From the NCBI RefSeq assembly GCF_014201805.1, contig NZ_JACHFK010000018.1, forward strand, positions 5,043-69,042: 64,000 nucleotides of DNA, read 5' to 3'. The translations under genes and the position numbers were made by a program. Position 1 is the first letter of the stretch. Every line of letters begins with the position of its first letter. Shown in pieces: positions 28,182-37,700 of the stretch. The notes beneath the pieces are model-generated. The model searched no databases. It was not told where the DNA came from and worked only from the letters and a program-made list of their open reading frames with translations. The stretch comes from Deinococcus metalli (GTDB taxonomy: Bacteria; Deinococcota; Deinococci; Deinococcales; Deinococcaceae).

Positions 28182-28187
28182 TATCAT
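28182..28187 (+). promoter_or_regulatory. -10 box (TATCAT) for a leaderless recombinase gene
   Basis: TATCAT ends 8 nt before the ATG at 28196, so transcription probably starts at the start codon. A convincing -35 was not found; the intervening GGGGG could be mistaken for a Shine-Dalgarno but is only 4 nt from the ATG. Confidence 0.4.
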
Positions 28188-28195
28188 GGGGGTAA

Positions 28196-29146
28196 ATGAC
28201 CGTCAGCACAGCGATCGAACTGTACCGGGGTGACCTCGTCGGCCGGGCGGCCCAGGTCGCTTCCCTGCACCGGGATGAATTGAAGCGGCGCGCCGTCGAA
28301 GCGGCACGGGATAAAAATGTGGCGGCGCTGTGGGTGATCACCGAGGCCCACCTGACGTCGTACGGCACCACCGGGGCGCGGATCAGTCCGCATACCCTCC
28401 GCGTGTACCGGGAAGCCGTCCAGGCCTTCGTGGCCCATGCCGCCGACCAGGCGGTGAGTCTGCTGAACCCGGATCGCACCGTGGGGCCGCTGTACCTGAG
28501 GCGCCTGGAGGCGGCGGGCAGGTCGCCCGCCACCGTGCGCGTCAAGCTTGCTGGCGCGCGGGCACTGTACCGGGCACTGCGCTGGGCTGGGGCCACGGAC
28601 GTCGACCCATTCATCGATGCCCAGGCGGCCCGTGACCTCACCCCCGCGTGGGACAAGCGGCAGCCCTACAGCGAGGACGAAGTGCAGCGCCTGCTGAGGG
28701 CCGCCGATCCCCGCATGCAGGCCCTGCTGCTGCTGTGTGCCCATGCGGGTCTGCGGATTTCCGAGGCACTCGCCCTGACCTGGGCCGACGTCGACCTGGG
28801 CGCGCGGGTGGTCACCGTCATCAACGGCAAGGGACGCAAATCTCGGCGTGTGAACATGTCCCGGTCGCTGGTCGATGCGCTCGAAACGCTGGGTTCCGGA
28901 ACGGGCCCCGTCATCGGCGGCGGGGCGGACGCGGCCCGTGAGCGGCTCGGCTGGGTGTGTCGGCGCGCCCACGTCGAGCCGCGCGGCTATCACGCCCTGC
29001 GCCATTACGCTGGTACCCGCCTGCTGCGCGAGGGCCAGAGTCTGGATGCTGCGGCCCGTCACCTGGGGCACGCCAGCATTGAGACCACCCGCATCTACGC
29101 CAAATGGGCCGACGATGGTCTGAAGAGCGTGCTGAGCAGCTGGTAA
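28196..29146 (+). CDS. Tyrosine recombinase (XerC/D-like integrase)
   Basis: Site-specific recombinase of 316 residues. The core-binding SAM-like domain is at about 45-140 and the catalytic domain at 155-312. Catalytic residues: R187 (AGLRISEAL), a lysine in GKGRKSRR, H266-x-x-R269 (YHALRHYAGT), H292 (LGHASIE) and the nucleophile Y301 (TTRIYAKW). The length and motifs fit XerD-type enzymes that resolve plasmid dimers or integrate elements. Its site would be expected nearby, but I could not identify it. Confidence 0.92.
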   Translation: MTVSTAIELYRGDLVGRAAQVASLHRDELKRRAVEAARDKNVAALWVITEAHLTSYGTTGARISPHTLRVYREAVQAFVAHAADQAVSLLNPDRTVGPLYLRRLEAAGRSPATVRVKLAGARALYRALRWAGATDVDPFIDAQAARDLTPAWDKRQPYSEDEVQRLLRAADPRMQALLLLCAHAGLRISEALALTWADVDLGARVVTVINGKGRKSRRVNMSRSLVDALETLGSGTGPVIGGGADAARERLGWVCRRAHVEPRGYHALRHYAGTRLLREGQSLDAAARHLGHASIETTRIYAKWADDGLKSVLSSW

Positions 29147-29199
29147 CCGTTCGTCGTGTAGACGGAGGCTGAATCACGAGCGGTCTGTGCGTCCAGGGT

Positions 29200-29224
29200 G
29201 TGGCGTGGGCTCGGCCCACGCCAC
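29200..29224 (+). terminator. Hairpin after the recombinase
   Basis: GTGGCGTGGGC pairs perfectly with GCCCACGCCAC (11 bp, TCG loop), 54 bp after the stop; a T-rich segment follows. Confidence 0.65.
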
Positions 29225-29253
29225 ATTCACTTGCCTTGTTCTGTCCTGACATG

Positions 29254-29290
29254 ACGTACGATATTACGTATATTACGTTATATGTAATTA
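29254..29290. promoter_or_regulatory. AT-rich repeat island upstream of kfrA
   Basis: An abrupt AT-rich patch contains TATTACG twice 10 bp apart (29262-29268 and 29271-29277, in ATATTACGTATATTACG) and TTACGTTATATGTAA, an imperfect palindrome. KfrA proteins repress their own promoters by binding such sites. The gene's AGGAGG lies at 29311-29316. Confidence 0.45.
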
Positions 29291-29321
29291 TTTTATGCTA
29301 TGCTATGAGCAGGAGGTATTG

Positions 29322-30329
29322 ATGGGACGACTAGGTGTGACGATGGAGGATGTGGCCCCGGTGGCCGAGGCGCTGCATGCGCAGGGACAACGTGTGACGG
29401 CCGCGACCGTTCGCAGCGTCCTGGGGACGGGATCGCTGACCACACTGACCACGCTGGTGCGTGAGTGGGAGACCACCCAGGCGGCGTCTCAGGCACAGGC
29501 CACGGCGGCCGTCGCGCCGTCCCCGCTTCCGCCTCAGGTGGCGCAGGTGCTGGAGCGTGCCACGCAGGACATCTGGGCGATGGCCTGTGAGGTGGCAGAT
29601 CAACGCCTCCAGGGCGAGCGGGATCATCACCTCCAGCAACTGGCGGAGGCCATGGCCGCTCAGACCGAAGCCGCAGCGTTCAGCGATACCGTTGTGGCGC
29701 AGGTCGAGGACTTGACGGCGCGCATCACCGAACTGAACGACCAACTGGCGGCGGCTCTACAGCGTGAGGAGCAGGGAGCGGTTGAGCGCGCCGTGGTGGT
29801 GCAGGAACTGGCCGCGGCTCGTGAGGCGTTGCAGGGGGCGACGACCCGGGTTGCCGGTTTGGAGGCGCATACCGCTGACCTCAACACTGAACTCCAGCGG
29901 CTGCATGAGGCCCAGCGGGTCGAACGTGAGCAGCTCGCGGCGGAGCGTGAGATGGAGCGGCAGCAGCACGCGGCCGCGCTCGAGCGTGTCACCCAGGCTG
30001 CCGACGACCGTGTGGCCATCGAACATGCCCGGGCCGCATCGCTGGAGTTCGAGCTGCGATCGGCCCGGGAAACCCACGACGCTGCTGTCACCGAGATGCG
30101 GGGGCAGCTCGAGCTGGCCGTCCGTGAGGGCGCACAGGCCCAGGGCGCAGCGACCGACCTGCGGACACAACTGGCGGCCCAGACGCAACTGCTCGCGCAG
30201 GCGATGGCGCACCGCCCCGATGGACAGGGCACTCAAGCGGCCGACACTCCCCGTGCCCCCACCGATACGGCCAAGCCAGCGCCTGCGCCGAAACGTCCGC
30301 CCACGCGCAAACGCCCTCCGAAAGCCTGA
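29322..30329 (+). CDS. kfrA: KfrA-like DNA-binding coiled-coil protein
   Basis: Protein of 335 residues. The N-terminal domain (about 1-65; VTMEDVAPVAEALHAQGQRVTAATVRSVLGTGSLTTL) matches the KfrA DNA-binding domain of IncP-type plasmids. Residues 85-310 form a long alanine-rich coiled coil, and the tail is Pro/Lys rich. KfrA is a nucleoid-like, autoregulated protein that supports plasmid stability. ATG 29322 is preceded by AGGAGG. Its presence beside a recombinase strengthens the view that 21.5-30.3 kb is a plasmid backbone segment. Confidence 0.82.
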   Translation: MGRLGVTMEDVAPVAEALHAQGQRVTAATVRSVLGTGSLTTLTTLVREWETTQAASQAQATAAVAPSPLPPQVAQVLERATQDIWAMACEVADQRLQGERDHHLQQLAEAMAAQTEAAAFSDTVVAQVEDLTARITELNDQLAAALQREEQGAVERAVVVQELAAAREALQGATTRVAGLEAHTADLNTELQRLHEAQRVEREQLAAEREMERQQHAAALERVTQAADDRVAIEHARAASLEFELRSARETHDAAVTEMRGQLELAVREGAQAQGAATDLRTQLAAQTQLLAQAMAHRPDGQGTQAADTPRAPTDTAKPAPAPKRPPTRKRPPKA

Positions 30330-30516
30330 GGACAAGGAAAATCCGAGGACTCTGATCATGGCCATGGGTCGCAAGCCCGCCCCGTTAAAGACTCCACGGC
30401 CAGAAGCCGGCCCCCGCATGCGCTGGCACGCTGGAAAGCAGGTCAGCACCCGTAGCCTCCGGGAGTCGCGTACGCTGCAGGAACCACCCGTGACCACCAC
30501 CATCCCCAGGAGACGC

Positions 30517-31368
30517 ATGACGCGACAGCACCTGATCCTCACCACCCTGCTGCTGTGCAGTCCGCTCACCACCGCACCGGCACGCGGCGAGACAGCTGCC
30601 TTCGACCTGTCCGCCCTGAATCCCTTCTCGTACCCGGAAGGTGGCCTGGTCAAGCACACGCCAGGCGTGCGGGAGATGCTGATTCAGGTCGATGCCTTCG
30701 ACAGCCGCGCGGATATTACCCAGTCGGCGTATAGCGTGGACGTGACTGTGAACGAGAACAACACGTCGCTCACCCTCTCGTACCAGCAGGCGACGCGGGC
30801 GGTCATGACGGCCACGGTCACGCCCGGCAAGCGGCAGATCGTCCTGCAGGAGGACTGGCTGGAGGACGAGACCCTGCACCGGGTACACAGCACCAAGCGC
30901 TTCAACGCCGCGGGCTGCAACCTCTCGACGACCGACCTGTTCTGGGATGCGCCGCTCGTGGTGGGCCTGCCACCGGTCACCCGCCCGCCGGCGACGAAAC
31001 GCGAGCATCAGACCTTCTGCGATGCGCGGGGACGTCCGACAAAGCTCATCGCACAGATCTTTTCCCCGGCCAGTACCGGCAAGCCGTTCACGCAGGTGAG
31101 CACGTGGACATGGAAGGATACGCAGCAGGCCGTGGTGGAAACCGGATGGGAGAGCGAGTCCAAGCGCTTTTTCGATGCGCGTGGCAACCCCGTGACGGAG
31201 TTCGTGAGCGCACCGGCTGAGCGTTCCGAGATCAAGACCACCTACGTATACGACGCGAAGGGCAACTGGGTGAAGCGGGTCGTGACCGTCCGAGACGGGC
31301 CAGAAGAGGCCAAAAGTCTGCCGGTGGTGGCCACGGAGACCACGACCCGCGATATCACCTACTGGTGA
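30517..31368 (+). CDS. Exported protein with YD-like repeat motifs
   Basis: Protein of 283 residues with a signal peptide (about 1-24, MTRQHLILTTLLLCSPLTTAPARG). The body is beta-rich; KRFFDARGNPVTEF and YVYDAKGNWVKR resemble the YD repeats of Rhs-type proteins, and QTFCDARGRPTKL is a third, looser copy. I chose ATG 30517 because AGGAGACGC precedes it. Function unknown. It ends just before the convergent 674-residue gene. Confidence 0.65.
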   Translation: MTRQHLILTTLLLCSPLTTAPARGETAAFDLSALNPFSYPEGGLVKHTPGVREMLIQVDAFDSRADITQSAYSVDVTVNENNTSLTLSYQQATRAVMTATVTPGKRQIVLQEDWLEDETLHRVHSTKRFNAAGCNLSTTDLFWDAPLVVGLPPVTRPPATKREHQTFCDARGRPTKLIAQIFSPASTGKPFTQVSTWTWKDTQQAVVETGWESESKRFFDARGNPVTEFVSAPAERSEIKTTYVYDAKGNWVKRVVTVRDGPEEAKSLPVVATETTTRDITYW

Positions 31369-31378
31369 TCGACAGCGA

Positions 31379-33403
31379 TCACAGTAGGGCGATCCAAAGG
31401 ACATCCAAGCCCTGGTGCAGGGTCCCTGTGTCTACGTAAGCCTGGTAGGCCGCCGGGAAGGTCGTGTGCAGCCAGCCGTACCCCTTCTGCGCGAGCGCTC
31501 CCTGGAGGAACGAGACGCCGAGCTCGCCGAACAGGCGGTGGAGGGCGGCGGCGTACCGGACGGGAGTGCGGGGCTCATCCCCAGGTACGGTGAAGGCAGG
31601 TGGCTCCAGCAGGGTCTTCGCCTCGAAGACCATCAGGGCGGCCACGAGCACCTGCACCTGCTCGGACGTCAGGGAACCCGTGCCCTGGTGAACGGCCCGG
31701 CTGGCCAGCCTGCGGTAGGTCTGCGGGATCAGGTGGCTCAGTCCGCGCCCCCACGCTGCTTGCAGGGCCGTCCTCTGGGCCTGTAGGAGAACCACACTGG
31801 GGGCAGGCACGGGGACTGCTGTACGTGCGGCCCGATCCGTGGTGGAAATGCTGGCCGCGCCGATCTTGGCCGGTGAGGGTGTGACCGCGGGCGTGGCGTT
31901 GCCTGGACGCTTCGCCCGCCCTGACAGACGTGCGGTCACCGGCGGACGTGCGAGCTCGCGCAGCCGGATCACCCGCTCGGCCTCCGCTTCTGCTCGGGTG
32001 GGCTGCAAGGCGCGTGCCACGATCTCCCGGTCATTCACCCGCTGGCCGGCCTCATATCGGTGCCACTCCCTGCTGAGGTGGCCGACCACTTCGGCCTGGC
32101 GTGACGGGTTGAGCAGCATCCGGGCCCGGCTGAACTTCATCTCCTGGCCCAGCAGGAGGGCCACCAGCGTGAGGAAGCGCTCTGGCGTGCGCAGCCCGGG
32201 ATCCAGTGGCGGATTGGCGCGGCAGTCCAGCGTCCGGCAGACCGCCGCGTAATCATCGGCGCGCAGCCGTCCATCCCCGAAGGCGTGCTGGAGACGCTGC
32301 CACACCTCGTCCGGGAGGACAGCCTGCAGGCCGCGGTTCCACGCCCGCGCTTCTCGCAGCTGGGGATCATCCCGGACGTTCAGCACTTCCAGGCCGGTCT
32401 CGACATCGATGCGCCGCGCCGGAGCCAGCGGTGGGAGCCGTCCGAGGAGCCTCGGTGGAGCGCCGAGCGTTCGAAGCTGCGCACGCATGGCGCCGTCCCT
32501 GACCAGCCCCTGAAGGAGCGTGAGGTCGTCCAGCCGGAAGGGGCGACGGCCCTGGATGGTCTCCTTCAGGAACGCCCGCGTGTCGTCCTCCAGGGTCAGG
32601 GTGGGTTCGATGTCCTGCCAGTGCCCCACGAGGACGTTGAGGCGGTGCGTCCGGAGGTAGGCCTCCCAGTCGTCGGTCGTCATGCGGTTCCCAGCCCCGG
32701 CCTGGCGTCGCCCCTGGGTGGCCTTCGGGCGGGCGAGCGCCGGCGTGCTCGGTTGAAAGGCCGAAGGAGCAGGAACGGCCGGGAGCCGCGAGGCGTCAGG
32801 TGATGTAGAGGCCGTCCTGGCCTGACGTTCGGCGGTCAGGGTCTGCAAGCGCTTGTGAAGGGACAGCGTCAGCGGCTTCTGCCTGGCCTGGAGCGTGGCC
32901 AGGGCCTCACGGACGTCCTTTGGAAGGTCGGTGGTGCCGGCCATGGCGGTGAGCACCCAGTCGAGGCCCTGGCGGCGCAGGTACTCCCGCCAGTTGCCGG
33001 CGGCCGTCAGCAGGGCCTGCTGGGACAGCGTCTGGGTCCGGGCGTGGTGGGCCCGCACCTGGGCGGCCAGGTCGGTGCCGATCCGTCGCGCCGCGTCCTC
33101 GCCGAGCACCCTCACGAACACGCAGGAGCTGCCCACCGGCCCGACGACCTCTCCACTCAAGGTCGTCACGCGGAATTCGTACCGCAGGTGATGCCCGGAG
33201 CCGGGTGGACACAGGATGCAGGTCAGATAGGGCTGCCGGGTGCCGTGGTCGATGACGTGCAGCCCAGTCCACAGGTCGAAGGCCTGCGGCTCGTCGTGAC
33301 CCAGCACGGTCACGGTCGGGTGCCGTTGTCCCTGCGCGGTGAGGTGATCCTGCACCTGCCCGAGGATCATGCGGGCGGCGGGGACGTGCGCGAGGAGGTA
33401 CAT
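31379..33403 (-). CDS. Large hypothetical protein with an internal helical duplication
   Basis: Protein of 674 residues, family unknown. The N-terminal 110 residues may be a domain with a CxxC pair (TCILCPPGSGHH). Two segments are similar: one near 138-190 (WREYLRRQGLDWVL ... DVREALATLQARQKPLTL) and one near 247-300 (WEAYLRTHRLNVLV ... DDTRAFLKETIQGRRPFRL), pointing to a duplicated helical motif. The remainder is helical with basic, Ala/Pro-rich linkers. Divergent from the 1212-residue gene at 33576 across 172 bp. Confidence 0.68.
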   Translation of the reverse strand: MYLLAHVPAARMILGQVQDHLTAQGQRHPTVTVLGHDEPQAFDLWTGLHVIDHGTRQPYLTCILCPPGSGHHLRYEFRVTTLSGEVVGPVGSSCVFVRVLGEDAARRIGTDLAAQVRAHHARTQTLSQQALLTAAGNWREYLRRQGLDWVLTAMAGTTDLPKDVREALATLQARQKPLTLSLHKRLQTLTAERQARTASTSPDASRLPAVPAPSAFQPSTPALARPKATQGRRQAGAGNRMTTDDWEAYLRTHRLNVLVGHWQDIEPTLTLEDDTRAFLKETIQGRRPFRLDDLTLLQGLVRDGAMRAQLRTLGAPPRLLGRLPPLAPARRIDVETGLEVLNVRDDPQLREARAWNRGLQAVLPDEVWQRLQHAFGDGRLRADDYAAVCRTLDCRANPPLDPGLRTPERFLTLVALLLGQEMKFSRARMLLNPSRQAEVVGHLSREWHRYEAGQRVNDREIVARALQPTRAEAEAERVIRLRELARPPVTARLSGRAKRPGNATPAVTPSPAKIGAASISTTDRAARTAVPVPAPSVVLLQAQRTALQAAWGRGLSHLIPQTYRRLASRAVHQGTGSLTSEQVQVLVAALMVFEAKTLLEPPAFTVPGDEPRTPVRYAAALHRLFGELGVSFLQGALAQKGYGWLHTTFPAAYQAYVDTGTLHQGLDVLWIALL

Positions 33404-33575
33404 GTGGCTGCATCCAGTGTAGGTGTGCAGCGATGCGGGGGCCGCAGGATATGCCCATGGGGTGACTGTTAACGACCGCCGTCTTCGTCATAGGCGCGGG
33501 TGGCGTGCATCAAGGAATCAGCCCTGAACCCGCTGGCTTTCCGGGCTGTCCGCTGGCGACGTGAGATGATTCACT

Positions 33576-36500
33576 GTGACACCCTGGAGTGACTTCTCGA
33601 CGACTTTGACCCCGTTTTCACCCCTGGCATTGCTGCGGGCAGCCGCTGCACTGACGCTCTGCCCTCAAAATGCCGACCGATTGCTGCGCCTCGGCGCGTT
33701 CGCGCAGGCGGTGCTGACCGTGGCTCCAACGCAGACTGGGCGCAGTCCGGACGTGCAAGAACTACGGATGCTCGTCAACAGGGCAGGGAGTGCCTCTGGC
33801 TTTTCCGTCATGGAAGATCCTTCTGACAACACCTTCACCGAGCATCTGGTTCTGCCCTACGGGGATTTTGTGGTGTTTCCGGGGATTGAAGAGGAGGCGG
33901 TACATCACGCTGAGCAACTGCTTGAGGCCGCACGAACCCTGCGTCAGCACGAGATATCCGACCTTGATCATGCCGTTCGCACGTGTGTGGCGCTGTTGAC
34001 CATCAGTGATGATGTCCATCGCAGGAGTGCCCGGTTCACGAATTCCGGTGAGGTAGAACAGAGCCCCTACCTTCCTGGGGAGAGCGACCTGGCCGGCTTG
34101 ATGGACGCCGCGACGTACTCGGCATCTCAATTGACGGAGCTCCTCGCGGCTCGCGGACTGGTGCTCGGCGATCTCGCGCGGTGCATCACCCACCTTGGGG
34201 CGGCAGCGCATCACTCGCCCATGCTGGACGGCGGGATGCTGTCCCTCCAGCCCATCGTCTCCGTGGGCGAACAGTACGTGGTCTTTCCAGTCGGATACGT
34301 GTTACGGGCCGTGCGTCATCTGCTTCTGTCGCCCAGTACCTTTACAGCGGTACTGGAGGCCCGGTACTACGCGATCGCCTGGGCGGGTGTCCAGACGTCA
34401 CTCCGTCGCATGGGGATCGTCGAGCGCCTGCCCGGCTTCACCGGGAAGCTGACCCTCCCCATCCACAGCGCGGCGTTCCAGATCGACCGAGACACGGTGC
34501 TGCACGTCGTGCTGGTCGGCGATCCCTTCAGGAACTACCGGCCGCACGACCTGTTTCAGCCCTCAGATCTGAGCGCGCTCCAGACGCCGCTGGATGACAG
34601 TTACGCAGCCCTAGCCACCTCTCTGACGGTTTCCAGTCCTGCAGGGCCCCATGTCTTTTCCCTGGTGGTGTTTGAGGGGCTCGGCAACCTGGTGCAGCTG
34701 CCGAGTCTGACGGCGCGCACGGCGTACGCCCTCAGCGTGGCGGTGTCAGACCTCGACCTGATGTCGTATGACTTCGCGGGAAACCCACTGGGCCTGCTTT
34801 ACTTCGCGCAGGCCGTTGACGGTCTGTTCCGGCGTCATCACCTTGGCCCAGTCGGGATGCTCGATCTGTTCGACGCCTACTGTCGTCACCACGACAGCTT
34901 TTACCTCTCGGATCAGGCCCCGCCGGCTACGCTCTTTGTGATGCCCGGTGGGGCAGGCACGGTGCGACGCGAGCGGCGAATAGAGCTGGCGACGCATGGT
35001 GTGCGTTATGGGCCGGAGACCATCAAGGTCACAAACTTCTACCTCGACCCCACCATCAGGATCTTCCAGTCGACCGACCTACTGCGTGAGGGCCTCCTGA
35101 ACTTCGTGGTCGAGGGAGCCTTCCGATGCTGGGTGGTGGCCGAGCGGGGAGGCGCGCCGGGAATCAATCTTCCCATGCTGGCCGAAACGCTGGCGTATTG
35201 GCTGTGGCAGCTCCTGGCCCACCCGGTGATCAAGCCCCCTCAGGCGGACGTCCCGCTACGCGTCGTCATCGTGGCGGTGCCGCCGCTGCCGGTTGATCCG
35301 GCGGCGGCCCTGCCGGGGCTGCGCCTCCTGGTCGCCGCCGCCAGATTCACCGTGGTCATTCAGGTCGATGAAACGTTCACGGCGGCCTTCACGACGCCGG
35401 ACAACACGCCTGAACGCACGTGGATGCACGCCGTCTTGGACGCCCTGATCGAAGTCATGGTGTTCCACGGCACACCCGTGCCCTGGCCCAGCAGCGAGGC
35501 GGTGGTTGCCGAGGTCATGGGTGATCCGGCCAAGAAAAAGATCAGCGTGGTCGATCGGCCCACCCTCCTGCTGGATGGCCGCGGGCTGGGGCGGAGCCGG
35601 GTGGTACAGGAACATCAGGTCAGTCGATCCCTGGATGACCTGGCCAATGACCTGGGGCCGGAATTCCCCGTGGGGACTGTCCTGGAAGGCAAGGCGGCAT
35701 CCACGCTTCTCAATGCTGCTGTGGCGAAGCTGTTTGGCCAGTTCACGCGCCTTGCCGATGAGCTCGGTGCCGAGGCGGCGTTGCCATACTTCGTGCAGCA
35801 GCATGAAGCCACGGTGACGCGGACAGCAGTTCGACAGCTCAATTTTGAGTTCACCCGCCGCTGTTTCGCGGCTCACCCGGTGATCGTGCGCAGGCTCCAG
35901 GAAGAGTACGGACAGAACAACAACACTGCGATCGCGTCGCGGTTTGTTCTCGAGTACCTGGCGACGCGACAGCCCACCGGATCGTTCCCGCCGACTCTGG
36001 AGCGGTATGACCGCCTGGTGGCGCTGGCCTCCCTGATCCATGCGTTCGGTACCAACAGCGACCTCGCCTTCCATGAACTGTCCCAGGTCACAGCTGAAAT
36101 CCTGCCGTCTGGCCGGGTCGCCACGGCGCGTGGAGCGTACGAGCCGGCGCGCGCGGCTTTCGAGGTGACGATGTTCAGCGACGTCACCCGGGAGTCGCTG
36201 CGGATCGCCCAGGCTTATCTGGGTAACGATGGTGCTAGGGACGACCAGCTGCCGGCGCGCCAAGAACTGGATACCGCAATGCTGGCTGAAGTCGGCTGGA
36301 CGCTGAGCGACCTGCTGCTCTTCCTTGACGGTGTCAGCGCGCTGCCCGGTGGGGCGGGAGGAGTAGAGCAGCGCGCCGAACCCGAGTTCGTTGCGGCCAT
36401 CGCGCAGGAGCTCGGGTGGGATGAGGAGGCTGTCCGCCGGTGTCTGGCCGAGTTCAGCCTCACCGGGCGCGCCGCATTCCTGCGGCCTTCTCAACCCTGG

Positions 36501-37214
36501 CGGCGGGAGGACGTCGAGCCGTGGCGGTTCAACCGTGGGCTGTCGTATCTGCGTCGTCCGATCATCCTGTGGCAGGACGGCCCTGCCCTCCGGGTCATCT
36601 GGGGCCCCAGGGCCGTGACCTCGGCGGCGCACTACCTGCTCGACCTGCTGCAGACCGGGCGCTACCGGGCGCGGAGCACCGCACTGCGCCGGGTTCTGGG
36701 TGACGTGAACACACGCCGTGGCCGGGCGTTCAACCGGCAGGTTGCTGCCTTTGTCCTCAGCCTGGGCCTCCGCCCCGTCCAGGAGCAGGCAAAGGTGTTT
36801 GGCGCCGTACGGATGCGTGACGGGCAGGGTCAGGATCTGGGAGACATCGACGTGTTCGCGGTCGATGAGCCGGGGCGCCGTATTTACTGCGTCGAATGCA
36901 AGAATTTTGCGGTGGCGCGCACGGCGGCTGAGGTTCACGGCCTCGTTGAGGAGCTGGAACACGGGCGGCCAGGAGAACGCTCTATCGTCGAGCGACATGT
37001 CCGGCGGGTCGACCACGTGCGCGATCAGTTGTCCGCCGTTCTGGAGCATTTCAGCTTCAGTCCTGGGGGGTGGGTGGTGGAGGGACTGATCGTCTTCAAG
37101 CACGACTCGGTGGCCTACCCGCTCTCGGCCTCGCCTCTCCCGGTGCTGTCGTTTGAACAGTTCGCTCAGCGCATGACCGCAAGTTGTGCACCAACACGTC
37201 GTCAGGCGTACTGA
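33576..37214 (+). CDS. 1212-residue protein with C-terminal PD-(D/E)XK nuclease-like domain
   Basis: Very large protein starting at GTG 33576. Most of it (1-1060) is unrecognised, with no P-loop, transmembrane or repeat signature visible. Near the C-terminus the classic restriction-endonuclease-like motif appears: GDIDVFAVD at 1089-1097 then YCVECKN at 1104-1110, giving D1092, E1107 and K1109, with a preceding helix and strand (TSAAHYLLDLL, RGRAFNRQVAAFVLS, VFGAVRMRDG). DNA or RNA cleavage is likely. Large single-gene proteins with a terminal nuclease are common in anti-phage defence, so that role is a fair guess, but no defence neighbours are present. Confidence 0.7.
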   Translation: MTPWSDFSTTLTPFSPLALLRAAAALTLCPQNADRLLRLGAFAQAVLTVAPTQTGRSPDVQELRMLVNRAGSASGFSVMEDPSDNTFTEHLVLPYGDFVVFPGIEEEAVHHAEQLLEAARTLRQHEISDLDHAVRTCVALLTISDDVHRRSARFTNSGEVEQSPYLPGESDLAGLMDAATYSASQLTELLAARGLVLGDLARCITHLGAAAHHSPMLDGGMLSLQPIVSVGEQYVVFPVGYVLRAVRHLLLSPSTFTAVLEARYYAIAWAGVQTSLRRMGIVERLPGFTGKLTLPIHSAAFQIDRDTVLHVVLVGDPFRNYRPHDLFQPSDLSALQTPLDDSYAALATSLTVSSPAGPHVFSLVVFEGLGNLVQLPSLTARTAYALSVAVSDLDLMSYDFAGNPLGLLYFAQAVDGLFRRHHLGPVGMLDLFDAYCRHHDSFYLSDQAPPATLFVMPGGAGTVRRERRIELATHGVRYGPETIKVTNFYLDPTIRIFQSTDLLREGLLNFVVEGAFRCWVVAERGGAPGINLPMLAETLAYWLWQLLAHPVIKPPQADVPLRVVIVAVPPLPVDPAAALPGLRLLVAAARFTVVIQVDETFTAAFTTPDNTPERTWMHAVLDALIEVMVFHGTPVPWPSSEAVVAEVMGDPAKKKISVVDRPTLLLDGRGLGRSRVVQEHQVSRSLDDLANDLGPEFPVGTVLEGKAASTLLNAAVAKLFGQFTRLADELGAEAALPYFVQQHEATVTRTAVRQLNFEFTRRCFAAHPVIVRRLQEEYGQNNNTAIASRFVLEYLATRQPTGSFPPTLERYDRLVALASLIHAFGTNSDLAFHELSQVTAEILPSGRVATARGAYEPARAAFEVTMFSDVTRESLRIAQAYLGNDGARDDQLPARQELDTAMLAEVGWTLSDLLLFLDGVSALPGGAGGVEQRAEPEFVAAIAQELGWDEEAVRRCLAEFSLTGRAAFLRPSQPWRREDVEPWRFNRGLSYLRRPIILWQDGPALRVIWGPRAVTSAAHYLLDLLQTGRYRARSTALRRVLGDVNTRRGRAFNRQVAAFVLSLGLRPVQEQAKVFGAVRMRDGQGQDLGDIDVFAVDEPGRRIYCVECKNFAVARTAAEVHGLVEELEHGRPGERSIVERHVRRVDHVRDQLSAVLEHFSFSPGGWVVEGLIVFKHDSVAYPLSASPLPVLSFEQFAQRMTASCAPTRRQAY

Positions 37215-37656
37215 AGGAACCGGACATGTGTATGTGCCTGGACACTCCTTGGGCCAAGTGTTCCCTTGACGTGACCTCCACCTCGAGAGAAATCACCGTC
37301 CGTGAACCGGGCGCCGCTCACGGCGCAGGGCATACGAAGGCGAGCGGTGGGGCCACGCCTCGCCCTGTGTGAATGCCATCGACGACAATCGAGCGGCACC
37401 AGACCGACGCCTGGGTGACCAACTGTTCGGCGGCGCCGATTCGGCGGGCGCGTGGGCGCTCCAGCAGCACCTCAGGGCCCAGCATGGCGACCTGGAAGTG
37501 CAGGGCAGCACGGACGAGCGGCTGGGTGAGGCGCTGACGGAGACCACTGCCAGGCGGGGTCATACTGGAGTGGCTCCACGTCGCACTGCCGGAGGGCGCG
37601 GAACCTGCAGACTGAGCTCGGGACCTGTGGGGTGATCACATCAGGCTGACATCACG
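37215..37656. other. Intergenic region without a supported gene
   Basis: Frames of about 80 codons exist on both strands but none carries a recognisable domain or good initiation signals. Possibly a decayed gene. Confidence 0.4.
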
Positions 37657-37688
37657 ACCGAGCGCGCCCATGGTCTGGCGCGCTCGGT
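37657..37688. terminator. Intrinsic terminator-like hairpin
   Basis: ACCGAGCGCGCC pairs perfectly with GGCGCGCTCGGT (12 bp, 8-nt loop) followed on the + strand by TTCT. It separates the 1212-residue gene from the leftward regulator gene and may serve both. Confidence 0.7.
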
Positions 37689-37700
37689 TTCTATGCTGCC

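Noticed and set aside
35256..37103. 615-codon frame opposite the nuclease-like gene
   Set aside because: Antisense shadow with unlikely composition.
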